Of a stretch of 57,744 nt of DNA, positions 25,363 through 33,836 are shown piece after piece. Position 1 is the first letter of the stretch; the number at the start of each line of letters is the position of its first letter. Made by a program: the position numbers and the translations under genes. The notes under the pieces are model-generated. The model saw nothing but the letters and a program-made list of their open reading frames with translations, searched no databases and was not told where the DNA came from. The DNA is taken from assembly GCA_016927865.1 (NCBI GenBank), contig JAFGLU010000135.1:1-57744 (forward strand), in the 5' to 3' direction. This DNA is from Anaerolineaceae bacterium (GTDB taxonomy: Bacteria > Chloroflexota > Anaerolineae > Anaerolineales > Anaerolineaceae).

Positions 25363-25851
25363 TTAATCTCTCTGAATCCATGCCAGAATCTTCTCTGCCG
25401 CCGCAGGTACAGCCGCCTGTACCATCGCCGAAAGCTCCCGGCTGAACTGGAACTCCGTTCCGGTCACCGTTAACAGCAGCGCTTCAGCCTGCGCTCCATA
25501 AAGCGACCTTGCCATCACCATCAACGCCTCGGGAGAAAGGTGGTGAGACAACACCGGCAGGTGCGTTTGGCTTGCCGCCATGCCCCCCAGCGTAATTTCG
25601 CCACTTGTGCCGCCCACTGCCGCGTCGACAAACACGACCCGCTCATACCTGGCGATGTCCTCTGCCAGTTCAGGGGTCAATTGCAACAGAAAAAGAAACT
25701 CCACCTGCACATGCCCGCACTCAAAAGGCGCCTCGTAAGAGTCCGGCACAGGCAGCCCCAGCCGCACAGCCACCGCGCGCAGCACATGCCAGGCCACGCC
25801 GTCATCCTGCCGGTCGGGGTTTCCCCAGCCAATTAAAATCGTCTTTTTCAA
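25363..25851 (-). CDS. Hydrogenase maturation protease (M52/HoxW-HycI family)
   Basis: 162 residues from a TTG start giving MKKTILIGWGNPDRQDDG, which fits the family N-terminus ((I/V)(G)xGNxxxxDDG) with its metal-binding aspartate. A frame nine residues longer starts at GTG 25876-25878, but that codon lies in a 13-bp hairpin. An AGGAG lies 11 bases before the TTG. Other family traits: VVFVDAAVGG with the second ligand and LSHHLSPEALM with the histidine. It removes the C-terminal tail of the NiFe large subunit after nickel insertion; the target is encoded 137 bp upstream. Confidence 0.88.
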   Translation of the reverse strand: MKKTILIGWGNPDRQDDGVAWHVLRAVAVRLGLPVPDSYEAPFECGHVQVEFLFLLQLTPELAEDIARYERVVFVDAAVGGTSGEITLGGMAASQTHLPVLSHHLSPEALMVMARSLYGAQAEALLLTVTGTEFQFSRELSAMVQAAVPAAAEKILAWIQRD

Positions 25852-25877
25852 CCGCTCACCCGCTCCTGCTGAAACCA

Positions 25878-25917
25878 CATGGGGTTGCGGACGTACTAGC
25901 CGCCCCGCAACCCCATG
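25878..25917. repeat. 13-bp inverted repeat upstream of the protease start
   Basis: CATGGGGTTGCGG (25878-25890) and CCGCAACCCCATG (25905-25917) are perfect complements around a 14-base loop. It could terminate or attenuate transcripts coming from hoxH, and it masks the alternative GTG start of the protease gene. Confidence 0.7.
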
Positions 25918-25934
25918 ACTGATGGATTAATTCG

Positions 25935-25981
25935 TCAACCCGAAGGGCTTCCATGACCTGAGCAGGGGTTTCAACCCCGTG
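25935..25981. repeat. Repeat family D, copy 1 (two tandem small hairpins)
   Basis: TCAACCCGAAGGGCTTCCAT followed by GACCTGAGCAGGGGTTTCAA and CCCCGTGAA. AACCC/GGGCTT and AGGGG/CCCCG can each form a small stem. A closely similar string occurs at 51197-51243. Confidence 0.6.
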
Positions 25982-25988
25982 AACTTAA

Positions 25989-27419
25989 TTACGCGCCACG
26001 GCGCAGAACCTGCACCACCTCGCCATCCGGATTGGTCACTTCCACCACCATCGGCATCTGCCCCACTGCATGAGTCGAACAGGACAGGCACGGGTCGTGC
26101 GCCCGCACCGCAGCTTCCACCCGGTTCAGCAGCCCCTCGTGGATCTCCGGCCCGGTGATGTAGGTCTTAGCCACATTGTCCACCGCCTCGCTCATCGCCC
26201 AGTTGTTGTGCCCGGTGGCCACAATCAGGTTCACCTTGGTAATCTGGCGATTTTCGTTAATCCAGTAGTGGTGGAACAGCGTTCCACGCGGCGCCTCAAT
26301 CACGCCCACGCCTTCCGGCGCCGGGTTCTGACGCGTGTTGAGCAGGTCCGTGCTCATAATATCGGGATCGTCCAACAGAACGCCAACTTTTTCGATGCAC
26401 GCCAGCACTTCGATCAGCCGGGCGTAATGATAGTACAGCGTATTGCCCAACGGCACGCCCTTGTTGATCGCCCGGTAGGCAACAAACTCTTCTTGCGCCA
26501 GAGGGGTGTCGATGTGGTCGCATGTGTTCAGGCGGCCCAGCGGCCCCACGCGATACACGCCTTGCGGCCAGCCCATCTTCTTGTAGTACGGGAACTTCAA
26601 GTACGACCAGTTCTCCACATGCTCGGCAATATAATCCAGGTAATTGGCCTCTTTAAAGCGCTCCAGCTCCGCGCCGGTTTTGTCCACCAGGCGCAGATCG
26701 CCATCGTAAAGCTCAAGACCATTCTGCGGGGTCACCAGGCCAAAGTAACCCGTCTCGAACACAGCGAACTTAGCGATGTCTTCGGCGTTCTTGATCGCCC
26801 AATCCTTGATGATCTGCAAACCGATCTTGGTCGTCTCGATGGCATCCGCCATGCCGCCCAGAATCTCGTCGCGTTCCGACGATTGCAGAGCTTTGTTCAC
26901 CCCGCCTGGAATGGCAAAGTTGGGGTGAATGCGCCGCCCGCCCAAAATGGCAATGATGTTCTGTCCAAACTTGCGCAAATTGACAGCCTTCACCGCCAGC
27001 GCCGGTGCCGCCTGGATCAGTCCCACCACGTTGCGCACCGCCGGGTCGGCGTCGAAGCCCAACAGCAAATCAGGCCCCGCCAGCTCAAAAAAGTGCATGC
27101 CGTGGCTCTGAATCACCTGTCCCATATGCATCAGTTCGCGCAGCAGCGATGCCGGGCGCGGGGGCGGGCAGCCCAGCACCGCGTCCCCGGCTTTGGCCGC
27201 CGCCAGGTGGTGGCTGACCGGGCAAATACCGCAGATGCGCGGGGTAATGTAGGCCATTTCATCCACCAAGCGGCCTTCGCAGAACTTTTCAAACCCGCGA
27301 AATTCGTTAATGTGCAGGTAAGCATGCTCGACTTTGCCGCCTTCGTCCAGGCGAATGGTAATTTTTGCGTGTCCTTCAATCCGGGTAACCGGTTCAATTG
27401 TTATTTTCTGAGCAATCAT
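25989..27419 (-). CDS. hoxH: NiFe hydrogenase large subunit, HoxH-like (group 3)
   Basis: 476 residues from MIAQKIT; upstream in-frame starts lie in the end of the small-subunit gene. Nickel ligands are present as RICGICPVSH (Cys63 and Cys66) and DPCLSCSTHA near the C-terminus (Cys444 and Cys447). About 26 residues after the DPCLSCSTH histidine form the cleavable tail. The pattern with VTRIEGHA at the N-terminus and a DPCxSCxTHA(V/I)GQMP ending fits group 3 soluble, NAD(P)-linked hydrogenases. Works with the small subunit upstream; cytoplasmic, no export signal seen. Confidence 0.93.
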   Translation of the reverse strand: MIAQKITIEPVTRIEGHAKITIRLDEGGKVEHAYLHINEFRGFEKFCEGRLVDEMAYITPRICGICPVSHHLAAAKAGDAVLGCPPPRPASLLRELMHMGQVIQSHGMHFFELAGPDLLLGFDADPAVRNVVGLIQAAPALAVKAVNLRKFGQNIIAILGGRRIHPNFAIPGGVNKALQSSERDEILGGMADAIETTKIGLQIIKDWAIKNAEDIAKFAVFETGYFGLVTPQNGLELYDGDLRLVDKTGAELERFKEANYLDYIAEHVENWSYLKFPYYKKMGWPQGVYRVGPLGRLNTCDHIDTPLAQEEFVAYRAINKGVPLGNTLYYHYARLIEVLACIEKVGVLLDDPDIMSTDLLNTRQNPAPEGVGVIEAPRGTLFHHYWINENRQITKVNLIVATGHNNWAMSEAVDNVAKTYITGPEIHEGLLNRVEAAVRAHDPCLSCSTHAVGQMPMVVEVTNPDGEVVQVLRRGA

Positions 27420-27436
27420 GCGCTCCATCCTTTCGA

Positions 27437-27979
27437 CTAATGCCACTGCAGCTTATCGCCCTTGATCTCAGGGATGCGCCCCTGAGCCAGTTCGCTCAGC
27501 ACATAAAAAATCTGGTCGGCTGAAGGTGGGCAGCCCGGAAGGAAAATATCCACCGGTACCACCTCATGCACCGCGCGCACCTTGGTGGGGCGGCACAACT
27601 CTTCATCCTGCGGGATCATTCCCTCGCTGTCGGTGCTTTCGGTTTCTACATAAGCCCGCTTGAGCGCCTCTTCAATGGTGAACAGGTTGCGCATCGCGGG
27701 AACCCCGCCAAACACAGCGCAGTCGCCCATCGCCACCAAAATCTTGCAGCGTTTACGCATCACCTTAGCAACGTGTTCGTTGGTTGTATTGTTAATGCCG
27801 CCTTCCAAAACGCCCACGTCCACACCCTCTTCATCGGGCTCTTTCAAATCGGTAATTGGGGTAGATCGAATATCAACCATCTCGGCCAGTTGAATAATCC
27901 GCTCATCCATATCCAGAAGTGACATGTGGCAGCCCGCGCAGCCCGCCAGCCAATCCGATGCAACTTTAGGTTTTGACAT
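27437..27979 (-). CDS. hoxY: NiFe hydrogenase small subunit, HoxY-like
   Basis: 180 residues, matching the short small subunits of group 3 enzymes that carry only the proximal 4Fe-4S cluster. Ligand motifs: LAGCAGCHMSLLD (Cys14, Cys17), GDCAVFGG near 87, and LPGCPPS near 149. No twin-arginine signal peptide, so the enzyme is cytoplasmic. It is 17 bp upstream of hoxH and 39 bp after the HoxU-like gene, in one operon. Confidence 0.93.
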   Translation of the reverse strand: MSKPKVASDWLAGCAGCHMSLLDMDERIIQLAEMVDIRSTPITDLKEPDEEGVDVGVLEGGINNTTNEHVAKVMRKRCKILVAMGDCAVFGGVPAMRNLFTIEEALKRAYVETESTDSEGMIPQDEELCRPTKVRAVHEVVPVDIFLPGCPPSADQIFYVLSELAQGRIPEIKGDKLQWH

Positions 27980-28018
27980 ACCATACTCCTTAAATTGATG
28001 TGGCTTTCTGCACGCCGC

Positions 28019-29536
28019 CTAGGCCAGAACTGCCTGCCAATCCGCTTTCACCGAGCAACCCATCTTCTCGACCAAACCGGCCAACGCTGCCTCGCTCGAG
28101 CGCACCGTTTCCACTGGTTTTACCAGCTGCCTGCCTTCCTGCACCGTCCCGGTCAGGCTCACATAGTGCCCGCTCTGTTCCATCCAGGTTGCCACCGGCA
28201 GCACCACTTCCGCCAGCTCGGTCAGCATAGACTTGTAACTAGCCAGGACTACCAACTTACCAACCGGTTTCACTGCATCCAACAAGGCCTCACTCGGAAT
28301 TTCATCCGCCAGGGCTACCAACGCCGATTTTTTGCCATTCGCGTTGATCTCTTTCGTCAATCCATACGCCTGGGCGGCCTTAAAGTTTGCCCCCGCGTGG
28401 ACGTTATAAACTTCAGTAAAGGACCCGCGCCATTCGCTCGTAGAGAGTACGCCGTCCTTCGAGCCCAACTTATCTTCTACCTTCATACCCAGCTTAGGCG
28501 GAATCGGTCCGGTGACCCCCGCTTCTATCATCGCCACCGGGGCGTTCACAGCATCACACAGCGCTTTCATGGTTGCCAACGCCTCGGCGGGCAGCCTCAG
28601 CGACGCCCACGCGGCGGGTTGATCTTTCAGCCCAGCCGCGGCAGCGCTCAGTGCCTCGTCCCACGAACAAGGAACCAGCTTACCATCTTTCCGCACCATT
28701 GGTTGACTCACACGGTCGCCCTTCTCCAGCAGCGCCTCAAAACGCCCCTCGCGGCACAGCACACCCGCGTTCAACTCGGCGTCAAAGTCGCCATCAATGC
28801 GGATCACGCGGTTATCCCGCACGTACACCACCGTCTGGCAGCCCACGCCGCAGCCCACGCAAACCGTGGGCACCGCCTCGGCCTGGCTCTTGTGCCCCTG
28901 GTACGCCGAGAAGCGGTTCACCATTGCCCCGGTTGGGCATACCTGTTCGCAAGTGCCGCAGGAAATGCAGGTGCTCATGCCCCACTGCTCGCCCAGGTCG
29001 GCGGTCAGCATGGTTGCGCTGCCTCGTTCTGCAAAACCCAGCGTGTCCATACCCACCAGCTCGCTGCAAGCCCGCGCGCAGCGCCGGCACAAAATACAGC
29101 GATTGTGGTCGAGCAGCAGGAATGTATTGGATGCATCCACTGGGAAATCATTCCAATTCGGCTGCATGGGCCAGTGAGTCATCCCATGCTCCAAAGCCGC
29201 ATTCTGCAGCTCGCAATCCCCGCCGCTCAGCTGGCAGAACGGGCAGAAGTGATTGCGCTCGCTGAAGATCAGCTCAAGAATGAATTTCCGCGTCGCTTCC
29301 ACGGCGGGCGTCTTAGAGCGAATGACCATGTTCTGGCTTACCGGCATCGTGCAGGATGGCTGCAGCGTACGCGCCCCCTCCACTTCCACCAGGCACAACC
29401 GGCAACTACCAAATGATGTGAGCGCCGGATGGTCGCACAATACGGGAATGTGCACTCCGGCTTGTTTGGCAGCCTGCAATACGGTCGTGCCTTCCGCTAC
29501 TTCTACGGTTTGTCCATCAATTTGCAAGCGGATCAT
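28019..29536 (-). CDS. HoxU/NuoG-like iron-sulfur electron-transfer subunit
   Basis: 505 residues from ATG 29536 (AGGAAG upstream; an earlier in-frame ATG nine codons before lacks support). Domains in order: plant-type 2Fe-2S domain with Cys34, Cys45, Cys48, Cys62; His96-Cys98-Cys101-Cys108 cluster site; two 4Fe-4S sites Cys147/150/153/157 and Cys190/193/196/200; another 4Fe-4S pattern Cys226/229/233 and Cys261; then a degenerate molybdopterin-oxidoreductase-like region to the end. HoxU itself is about half this length, so this resembles HoxU plus part of NuoG. It would pass electrons between HoxYH and an NAD(P) or other redox partner, but HoxE/HoxF are not in the window. Confidence 0.87.
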   Translation of the reverse strand: MIRLQIDGQTVEVAEGTTVLQAAKQAGVHIPVLCDHPALTSFGSCRLCLVEVEGARTLQPSCTMPVSQNMVIRSKTPAVEATRKFILELIFSERNHFCPFCQLSGGDCELQNAALEHGMTHWPMQPNWNDFPVDASNTFLLLDHNRCILCRRCARACSELVGMDTLGFAERGSATMLTADLGEQWGMSTCISCGTCEQVCPTGAMVNRFSAYQGHKSQAEAVPTVCVGCGVGCQTVVYVRDNRVIRIDGDFDAELNAGVLCREGRFEALLEKGDRVSQPMVRKDGKLVPCSWDEALSAAAAGLKDQPAAWASLRLPAEALATMKALCDAVNAPVAMIEAGVTGPIPPKLGMKVEDKLGSKDGVLSTSEWRGSFTEVYNVHAGANFKAAQAYGLTKEINANGKKSALVALADEIPSEALLDAVKPVGKLVVLASYKSMLTELAEVVLPVATWMEQSGHYVSLTGTVQEGRQLVKPVETVRSSEAALAGLVEKMGCSVKADWQAVLA

Positions 29537-30059
29537 AGTTTTCTTCCTAAAAGTGAATTTCAATTAAGACTATGTAATTGTAGACAAACAGGTTAGTTTT
29601 ACTCAGTTATCAATATCACTAATATCCCTGATAACCTGCCGCATTTTTGTGGCGCTCGAAAAATTCGCGTGGCAGGGTCGGGCAATAAAAACAGCTTCTA
29701 CACCGAATTTCTTCTCGCCGAAAGTCCGCGAATATATCAATTGTATCCATACAAATATACACTCAGAAGTTAATATTATCACCACTTAACCTGATATCCG
29801 GCGTAATTTTTTGGGGTTCATTGAAATTGGCGTGATGACATCCGCCTTCCCCCAAATTTGAAAGGCACAGAATTCAGGGGCTGCGCAGCCTCTCCATTGT
29901 CACTCACAGTCGTTTTCTAGGTATTTCTGGCTCCTTCCCCCATATCCGTTCTTGATTTCGGGGAAGGCAAGGGAAGGGGGTCGAATTTGCTAAGCGCCTT
30001 TGCTTGCGCAATCATGATCCTGCATTCAGTGTACTGCAAACAGTGTATAATATTTGGCA
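29537..30059. other. Divergent intergenic region between hydrogenase and DUF4129 clusters
   Basis: 523 bp. An AT-rich first half contains the inverted pair GTTATCA (29606-29612) / TGATAAC (29629-29635) and, on the minus strand, TACAAT (29577-29582) as a possible -10 for the hydrogenase genes. The GC-rich second half has AGGGGCTGCGCAGCCTCT (about 29876-29893) and CCTTCCCC/GGGGAAGG (29933-29940 with 29960-29967) hairpins. A 60-codon minus-strand frame (29603-29785) looks fortuitous. The half-site pair could be an operator, which is only a guess. Confidence 0.55.
30046..30051 (+). promoter_or_regulatory. -10 box immediately before the DUF4129 gene (possible leaderless start)
   Basis: A perfect TATAAT ends nine bases before the ATG at 30060. 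A transcript starting six or seven bases after it would begin at or just before the ATG, that is, with almost no leader. No good ribosome binding site precedes the ATG. No clear -35. Confidence 0.45.
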
Positions 30060-30950
30060 ATGCGCTTCCCAAAACTCACCTCCAAACAATGGGCTCTCAT
30101 ATTTCTAAGCGGCACCCTCCTGCTGATGGTCTTATTAGCCGGCGGGATGAATGGCTTGAGCTTTGAAGAAGGCGAACCCATCCCTAGCGAGATGATGACC
30201 GTCGAAGAGAACCAAATGCCGTTCTCCGCCCCGAGTGAAATCTTCGTAACCTTCATGCGCGGGTTGTTGTCCCTATCGATCATCATTTTGCCTCTTTACA
30301 TCATCTTGTTGATCTTTGACAAAAGGACCCGCAAACGCCTTCTTAACGATTTACCCCTCATCATTCTCCTCATCCTGGCCCTCATCCTGGTGCGCGAGGC
30401 CGCCCAGCGCTCTGGGCCGAATATCGTTCGGGACCCCGCTTTGATGGAACAATCCACCGAAGCCCCCGTCGACATCATGGCCCAACCCGAAATCCCTGAA
30501 GTGCCCCAGGGTTTTGTCAACATCGCCACGGTGGTCGTGGTCCTGGCAATTTTCGTAGCCATCGCCGGGGTGTTCTGGATTGTTCGCCTCACCCTGCGCA
30601 AAGAAAAAGCAGCCACAATCAAGGCCATCACCGAGGAAGTGCAAGAAGCCCTCGATTCGCTCTACGCCGGGGGAGATTTACGCGAAACCATCCTGCTCTG
30701 TTATCAGCGCATGCTTTCCGCGGTGGCCAAACAGCGTAATATCACCCGCCCCATCGACATGACCCCCAGTGAGTTTGGCCAGGTGCTGGTCACCAAAGGC
30801 CTTCCGGCCCGCCCGGTCAACGAACTCACCCACCTGTTTGAGCTGGTCCGCTACAGCCAGCGCCCCGCCGGCCCCAAAGAGCACCAGCAGGCCATTCACA
30901 GTCTCACCTCCATCATCAATGCCATCCGCCCGCCGGAATCCAACGCATGA
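30060..30950 (+). CDS. DUF4129 domain membrane protein
   Basis: 296 residues; start chosen at ATG 30060, though a TTG two codons earlier is in frame. Three or four hydrophobic segments (about 9-29, 71-92, 99-119 and 157-180), then a cytoplasmic C-terminal domain (about 195-296) with VQEALDSLYAGGDLRETILLCYQRML, the DUF4129 pattern. DUF4129 proteins are regularly encoded with MoxR and DUF58 genes and often with transglutaminases; the function is unknown. First gene of a five-gene overlapping cluster. Confidence 0.8.
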   Translation: MRFPKLTSKQWALIFLSGTLLLMVLLAGGMNGLSFEEGEPIPSEMMTVEENQMPFSAPSEIFVTFMRGLLSLSIIILPLYIILLIFDKRTRKRLLNDLPLIILLILALILVREAAQRSGPNIVRDPALMEQSTEAPVDIMAQPEIPEVPQGFVNIATVVVVLAIFVAIAGVFWIVRLTLRKEKAATIKAITEEVQEALDSLYAGGDLRETILLCYQRMLSAVAKQRNITRPIDMTPSEFGQVLVTKGLPARPVNELTHLFELVRYSQRPAGPKEHQQAIHSLTSIINAIRPPESNA

Positions 30951-31612
30951 AACTCCGCCCAACGCGTCGCACCCTCATCCTCACAGCTCTCTTGCTGGTC
31001 ACGCTCCTCGTGGAAGCCTACCTTTTCATCTTCATGCGAGAGGCCGTCAAAGAAACCATCATCCTGCCCCTGGCGTCCATGTTCTTTGAGTTCAATCGTA
31101 TGCTGCGCAGTGTTGATCAAGTCATATATTGGGCTATCCTGGTGGTCATCGGCCTGTTGCTGCTCTATACCTTCGCTGCTCAGGTTGTCCCCGCTCCCAC
31201 CGGGCGCCAGGCAAAATTTGCCTCAGGCTGGACCAATTCCCGCTTCCGCAACTGGCGCCATTACCTTGAATCATTCGACAATAGCAACTTTGCCAGCGAG
31301 AACCTGGCCTTTGAACTTTCTCGCCTCATCGCCAATATCTACGCCCTGCACGAAGAACTTTCGCCTGGGCAGGTCCTGCGCCTGGCAGAAGACGGCACCC
31401 TCAACCTGCCCCCCGAAATCCGCGAGCTGCTGCGCACCCGTCGCTTCGCAACGATCCGCCCCAAGCAAACCTGGATCGATAAGCTCTTCCGCAGAAAACG
31501 TTCTAAACAAACCAAACTCGCCCAACATACTCCGGCTCACGCCGAAGTTGAGATGATCATTGCATTCATTGAACAAGAATTGGAGGTCTCCCGTGACGCA
31601 GAGAACAATTAA
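30947..31612 (+). CDS. Membrane protein of unknown function in the MoxR cluster
   Basis: 221 residues. Two membrane helices (about 10-30 and 60-84) at the N-terminus followed by a soluble, basic C-terminal region with helices (LAFELSRLIANIYALHEEL). Start overlaps the DUF4129 stop by four bases and its end overlaps the MoxR gene by 20 bases. Not a named family to me; the arrangement suggests a partner of the neighbouring DUF4129 and DUF58 membrane proteins. Confidence 0.75.
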   Translation: MKLRPTRRTLILTALLLVTLLVEAYLFIFMREAVKETIILPLASMFFEFNRMLRSVDQVIYWAILVVIGLLLLYTFAAQVVPAPTGRQAKFASGWTNSRFRNWRHYLESFDNSNFASENLAFELSRLIANIYALHEELSPGQVLRLAEDGTLNLPPEIRELLRTRRFATIRPKQTWIDKLFRRKRSKQTKLAQHTPAHAEVEMIIAFIEQELEVSRDAENN

Positions 31613-32552
31613 CGAAGTATCCGAATTATCCAACCAGGTTATCAAAGAAGTAGGTCGCGCCATCGTTGGCAAAGATGATCTGCTCAAGCAAATCATGGCG
31701 GTCATTCTGGCCGGCGGTCACATCCTCCTCGAGGATTACCCCGGCCTGGCCAAAACCCTCATCGCCAACAGCTTCGCCACCGCGTTAGGCATGACCTTCA
31801 AGCGCATCCAATTCACCCCCGACCTGCTCCCTGGCGACATCACCGGCGGCTACATCTTCAACCGCGCCGAGAACCAGTTTGTTCTCCGCCAGGGCCCCAT
31901 CTTCACCAACGTCCTCTTGGCCGATGAAATCAACCGTGCTTCGCCCCGCACCCAGTCTGCCCTCCTCGAAGCCATGCAAGAGTACCAGGTCACCCTGGAA
32001 GGCGAAACCCTCAAGCTGCCCGATCCCTTCATCGTCATCGCCACCCAAAACCCCATCGAATACGAAGGCACCTTCCCCCTCCCCGAAGCCCAGCTAGACC
32101 GCTTCTTGGTGAAGCTGGCCGTGGGTTACCCCTCTGTCGACGAGGAGCGCGAAATCCTTCGCCGCCGCCGCGAACGCCGCCAGGACGCCTTCTCCCTCAA
32201 CCCGGTCATTGACTCGCAGGGCCTTCTGGAAATGCGCGCTGCCATCGAAGACGTTTACCTTCAGGATGACATCGAGCGCTACATCGTCGAAGTTGTAAAC
32301 CACACCCGCACCCACCGCCAGGTGGTGGTCGGCGCCAGCCCACGCGGCAGCCTGGCCTTGCTCAAACTCACCCGCGCCTGGGCCGCTATGCAAGGCCGCG
32401 ATTATGTCTTGCCGGATGACATCAAATCCTTCATCATCCCTGCTCTCCATCACCGTCTGGTCCTCGAGCCCGATTTGTGGACTACGCCCAGAGCCGCCGA
32501 CCGCGTTTTGGCCGAGGTGATTCAAGCCGTTCCCGTCCCCGTCATTCGCTAG
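31593..32552 (+). CDS. MoxR-family AAA+ ATPase
   Basis: 319 residues from a GTG start with GGAGG six bases upstream; a longer frame starting earlier is not used. Walker A region is LLEDYPGLAKT (MoxR form GxPGxAKT), Walker B VLLADEINRASPRTQSALLEAM, sensor 1 ATQNPIEYEGTFPLPEAQLDRF with the arginine finger, and a C-terminal lid. MoxR proteins act as chaperone-like ATPases that assemble or activate partner complexes, usually with the adjacent DUF58 (VWA-like) protein. Confidence 0.94.
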   Translation: MTQRTINEVSELSNQVIKEVGRAIVGKDDLLKQIMAVILAGGHILLEDYPGLAKTLIANSFATALGMTFKRIQFTPDLLPGDITGGYIFNRAENQFVLRQGPIFTNVLLADEINRASPRTQSALLEAMQEYQVTLEGETLKLPDPFIVIATQNPIEYEGTFPLPEAQLDRFLVKLAVGYPSVDEEREILRRRRERRQDAFSLNPVIDSQGLLEMRAAIEDVYLQDDIERYIVEVVNHTRTHRQVVVGASPRGSLALLKLTRAWAAMQGRDYVLPDDIKSFIIPALHHRLVLEPDLWTTPRAADRVLAEVIQAVPVPVIR

Positions 32553-32555
32553 CTC

Positions 32556-33836
32556 ATGCGCCCTCGTACAATCCTGTTCTGTGCGCTGATCTTTGGCCTG
32601 GCCATCGCCGGAGTTGCCATGCGCTCCGGCGGCATCCTGGCCCTGGCAGCCGGCTTCTGTCTGTACTTGATCGAAGCCGTCTGGTCGGCCCACCAGAAAG
32701 CAGATTTAAGTATTCAGCGCACCCTCAGCGCCGACCGAATCTCCCCAGGCCGCCCCGTAGAAGTGCGCCTGAGCGTCACCAACAACGGCCCCGCCCTTCC
32801 TGAATTGTACCTGGACGACCCGCTGCCCGCCCGCATCAGCCTGATCGAAGGCCGTACCTTCTTGCTCACCTCGCTTGCGCCCGGCCAGCACATTGAATGG
32901 TCTTACACCGTGGAAGGCGACCGCGGCGATTTTTACTTTGGCGATGTTACCGCTTCGGTCAGCGAGCATACCGGCCTCTTCCAAATCACCAAAGCATTTG
33001 AAACCGGCTTGCGATTGATTGTCCAGCCGCTGCCTCGCCACATGCGCCACATCCCCATCCGCCCGCCCCAAACGCGCGGCTTTGCCGGTCCCATCCCCGC
33101 CCGCCAATCCGGCACCGGCACCGATTTCTACACCGTGCGCGAATACCAGCCGGGCGATGAACTGCGCCACATCAACTGGAAGCTTTCCGCCCGCCAGGAG
33201 CAGCAGCTCATTACCAATGTCTTCGAGCAGCAGCGCATTGCCGATGTCGGCATCATCCTGGACGCTCGCCAACCTGCTTATGCGCAGGCTGGAATAGGCA
33301 ACCTGTTTGAACACGCCGTCCGCGCTGCCGCCGATCTGGCCGAAAACTTCCTCAACGAAGGCAACCGTGTGGGCATGCTGGTCTATGGTTCCTCCATCGA
33401 TCGCGCCTTCCCAGGCTATGGCAAAATCCAGCGCCAGAATATTTTGCGTTTGCTGGCCCGCGCCAACCCCGGCTTCAATTACGCCCTGGAGAAGCTCGAC
33501 AACCTCCCCACGCGCTTCTTCCCTTCACGCTCTCAAATCATCCTCATCAGCCCGCTGCTGCCCGATGACGAGAAAGTGCTGCCCCATCTCTGCGCCAAAG
33601 GCTACCACGTCCTTTTGGTCAGCCCTAACCCCATCACCTTTGAAACGGTAAACCAGCGCAGCGAATGGGGCGACCAGATGGCCTTCCGCATCGCCACCGC
33701 CGAGCGCCACCTGCAAATCAACCGCTTACGCCGCTCTGGCATCGTGGTCGCCGATTGGAACGTTCAAGAGGCCCTCGATCCCGTTCTGCAAGCCCTCATG
33801 GCGCGCACGCCCCAATCCGGAGGCCGCCGATTATGA
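32556..33836 (+). CDS. DUF58 domain protein (VWA-like partner of MoxR)
   Basis: 426 residues. Two adjacent hydrophobic segments at the N-terminus (about 5-35), an immunoglobulin-like extracytoplasmic or membrane-proximal part (about 40-140), then the DUF58 core with FYTVREYQPGDELRHINWKLSARQ near 190-213, and a VWA-like Rossmann half (VGIILDARQPAYA, GNRVGMLVYGSSI). The MIDAS-type motif is incomplete: ILDARQ stands where DxSxS is expected. Starts three bases after moxR; overlaps the next gene by four bases. Confidence 0.88.
   Translation: MRPRTILFCALIFGLAIAGVAMRSGGILALAAGFCLYLIEAVWSAHQKADLSIQRTLSADRISPGRPVEVRLSVTNNGPALPELYLDDPLPARISLIEGRTFLLTSLAPGQHIEWSYTVEGDRGDFYFGDVTASVSEHTGLFQITKAFETGLRLIVQPLPRHMRHIPIRPPQTRGFAGPIPARQSGTGTDFYTVREYQPGDELRHINWKLSARQEQQLITNVFEQQRIADVGIILDARQPAYAQAGIGNLFEHAVRAAADLAENFLNEGNRVGMLVYGSSIDRAFPGYGKIQRQNILRLLARANPGFNYALEKLDNLPTRFFPSRSQIILISPLLPDDEKVLPHLCAKGYHVLLVSPNPITFETVNQRSEWGDQMAFRIATAERHLQINRLRRSGIVVADWNVQEALDPVLQALMARTPQSGGRRL

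Noticed and set aside
26070..27440. Long plus-strand ORF opposite hoxH (456 codons)
   Set aside because: Antisense to a certain gene; protein is low-information (Arg/His/Gln rich) and has no ribosome binding site.
27995..29416. Long plus-strand ORF opposite the HoxU-like gene
   Set aside because: Antisense shadow for the same reason; the minus-strand gene has unmistakable iron-sulfur motifs.
29603..29785. Minus-strand 60-codon ORF in the hydrogenase-DUF4129 gap
   Set aside because: No ribosome binding site, AT-rich leader composition, no recognisable features; likely fortuitous.
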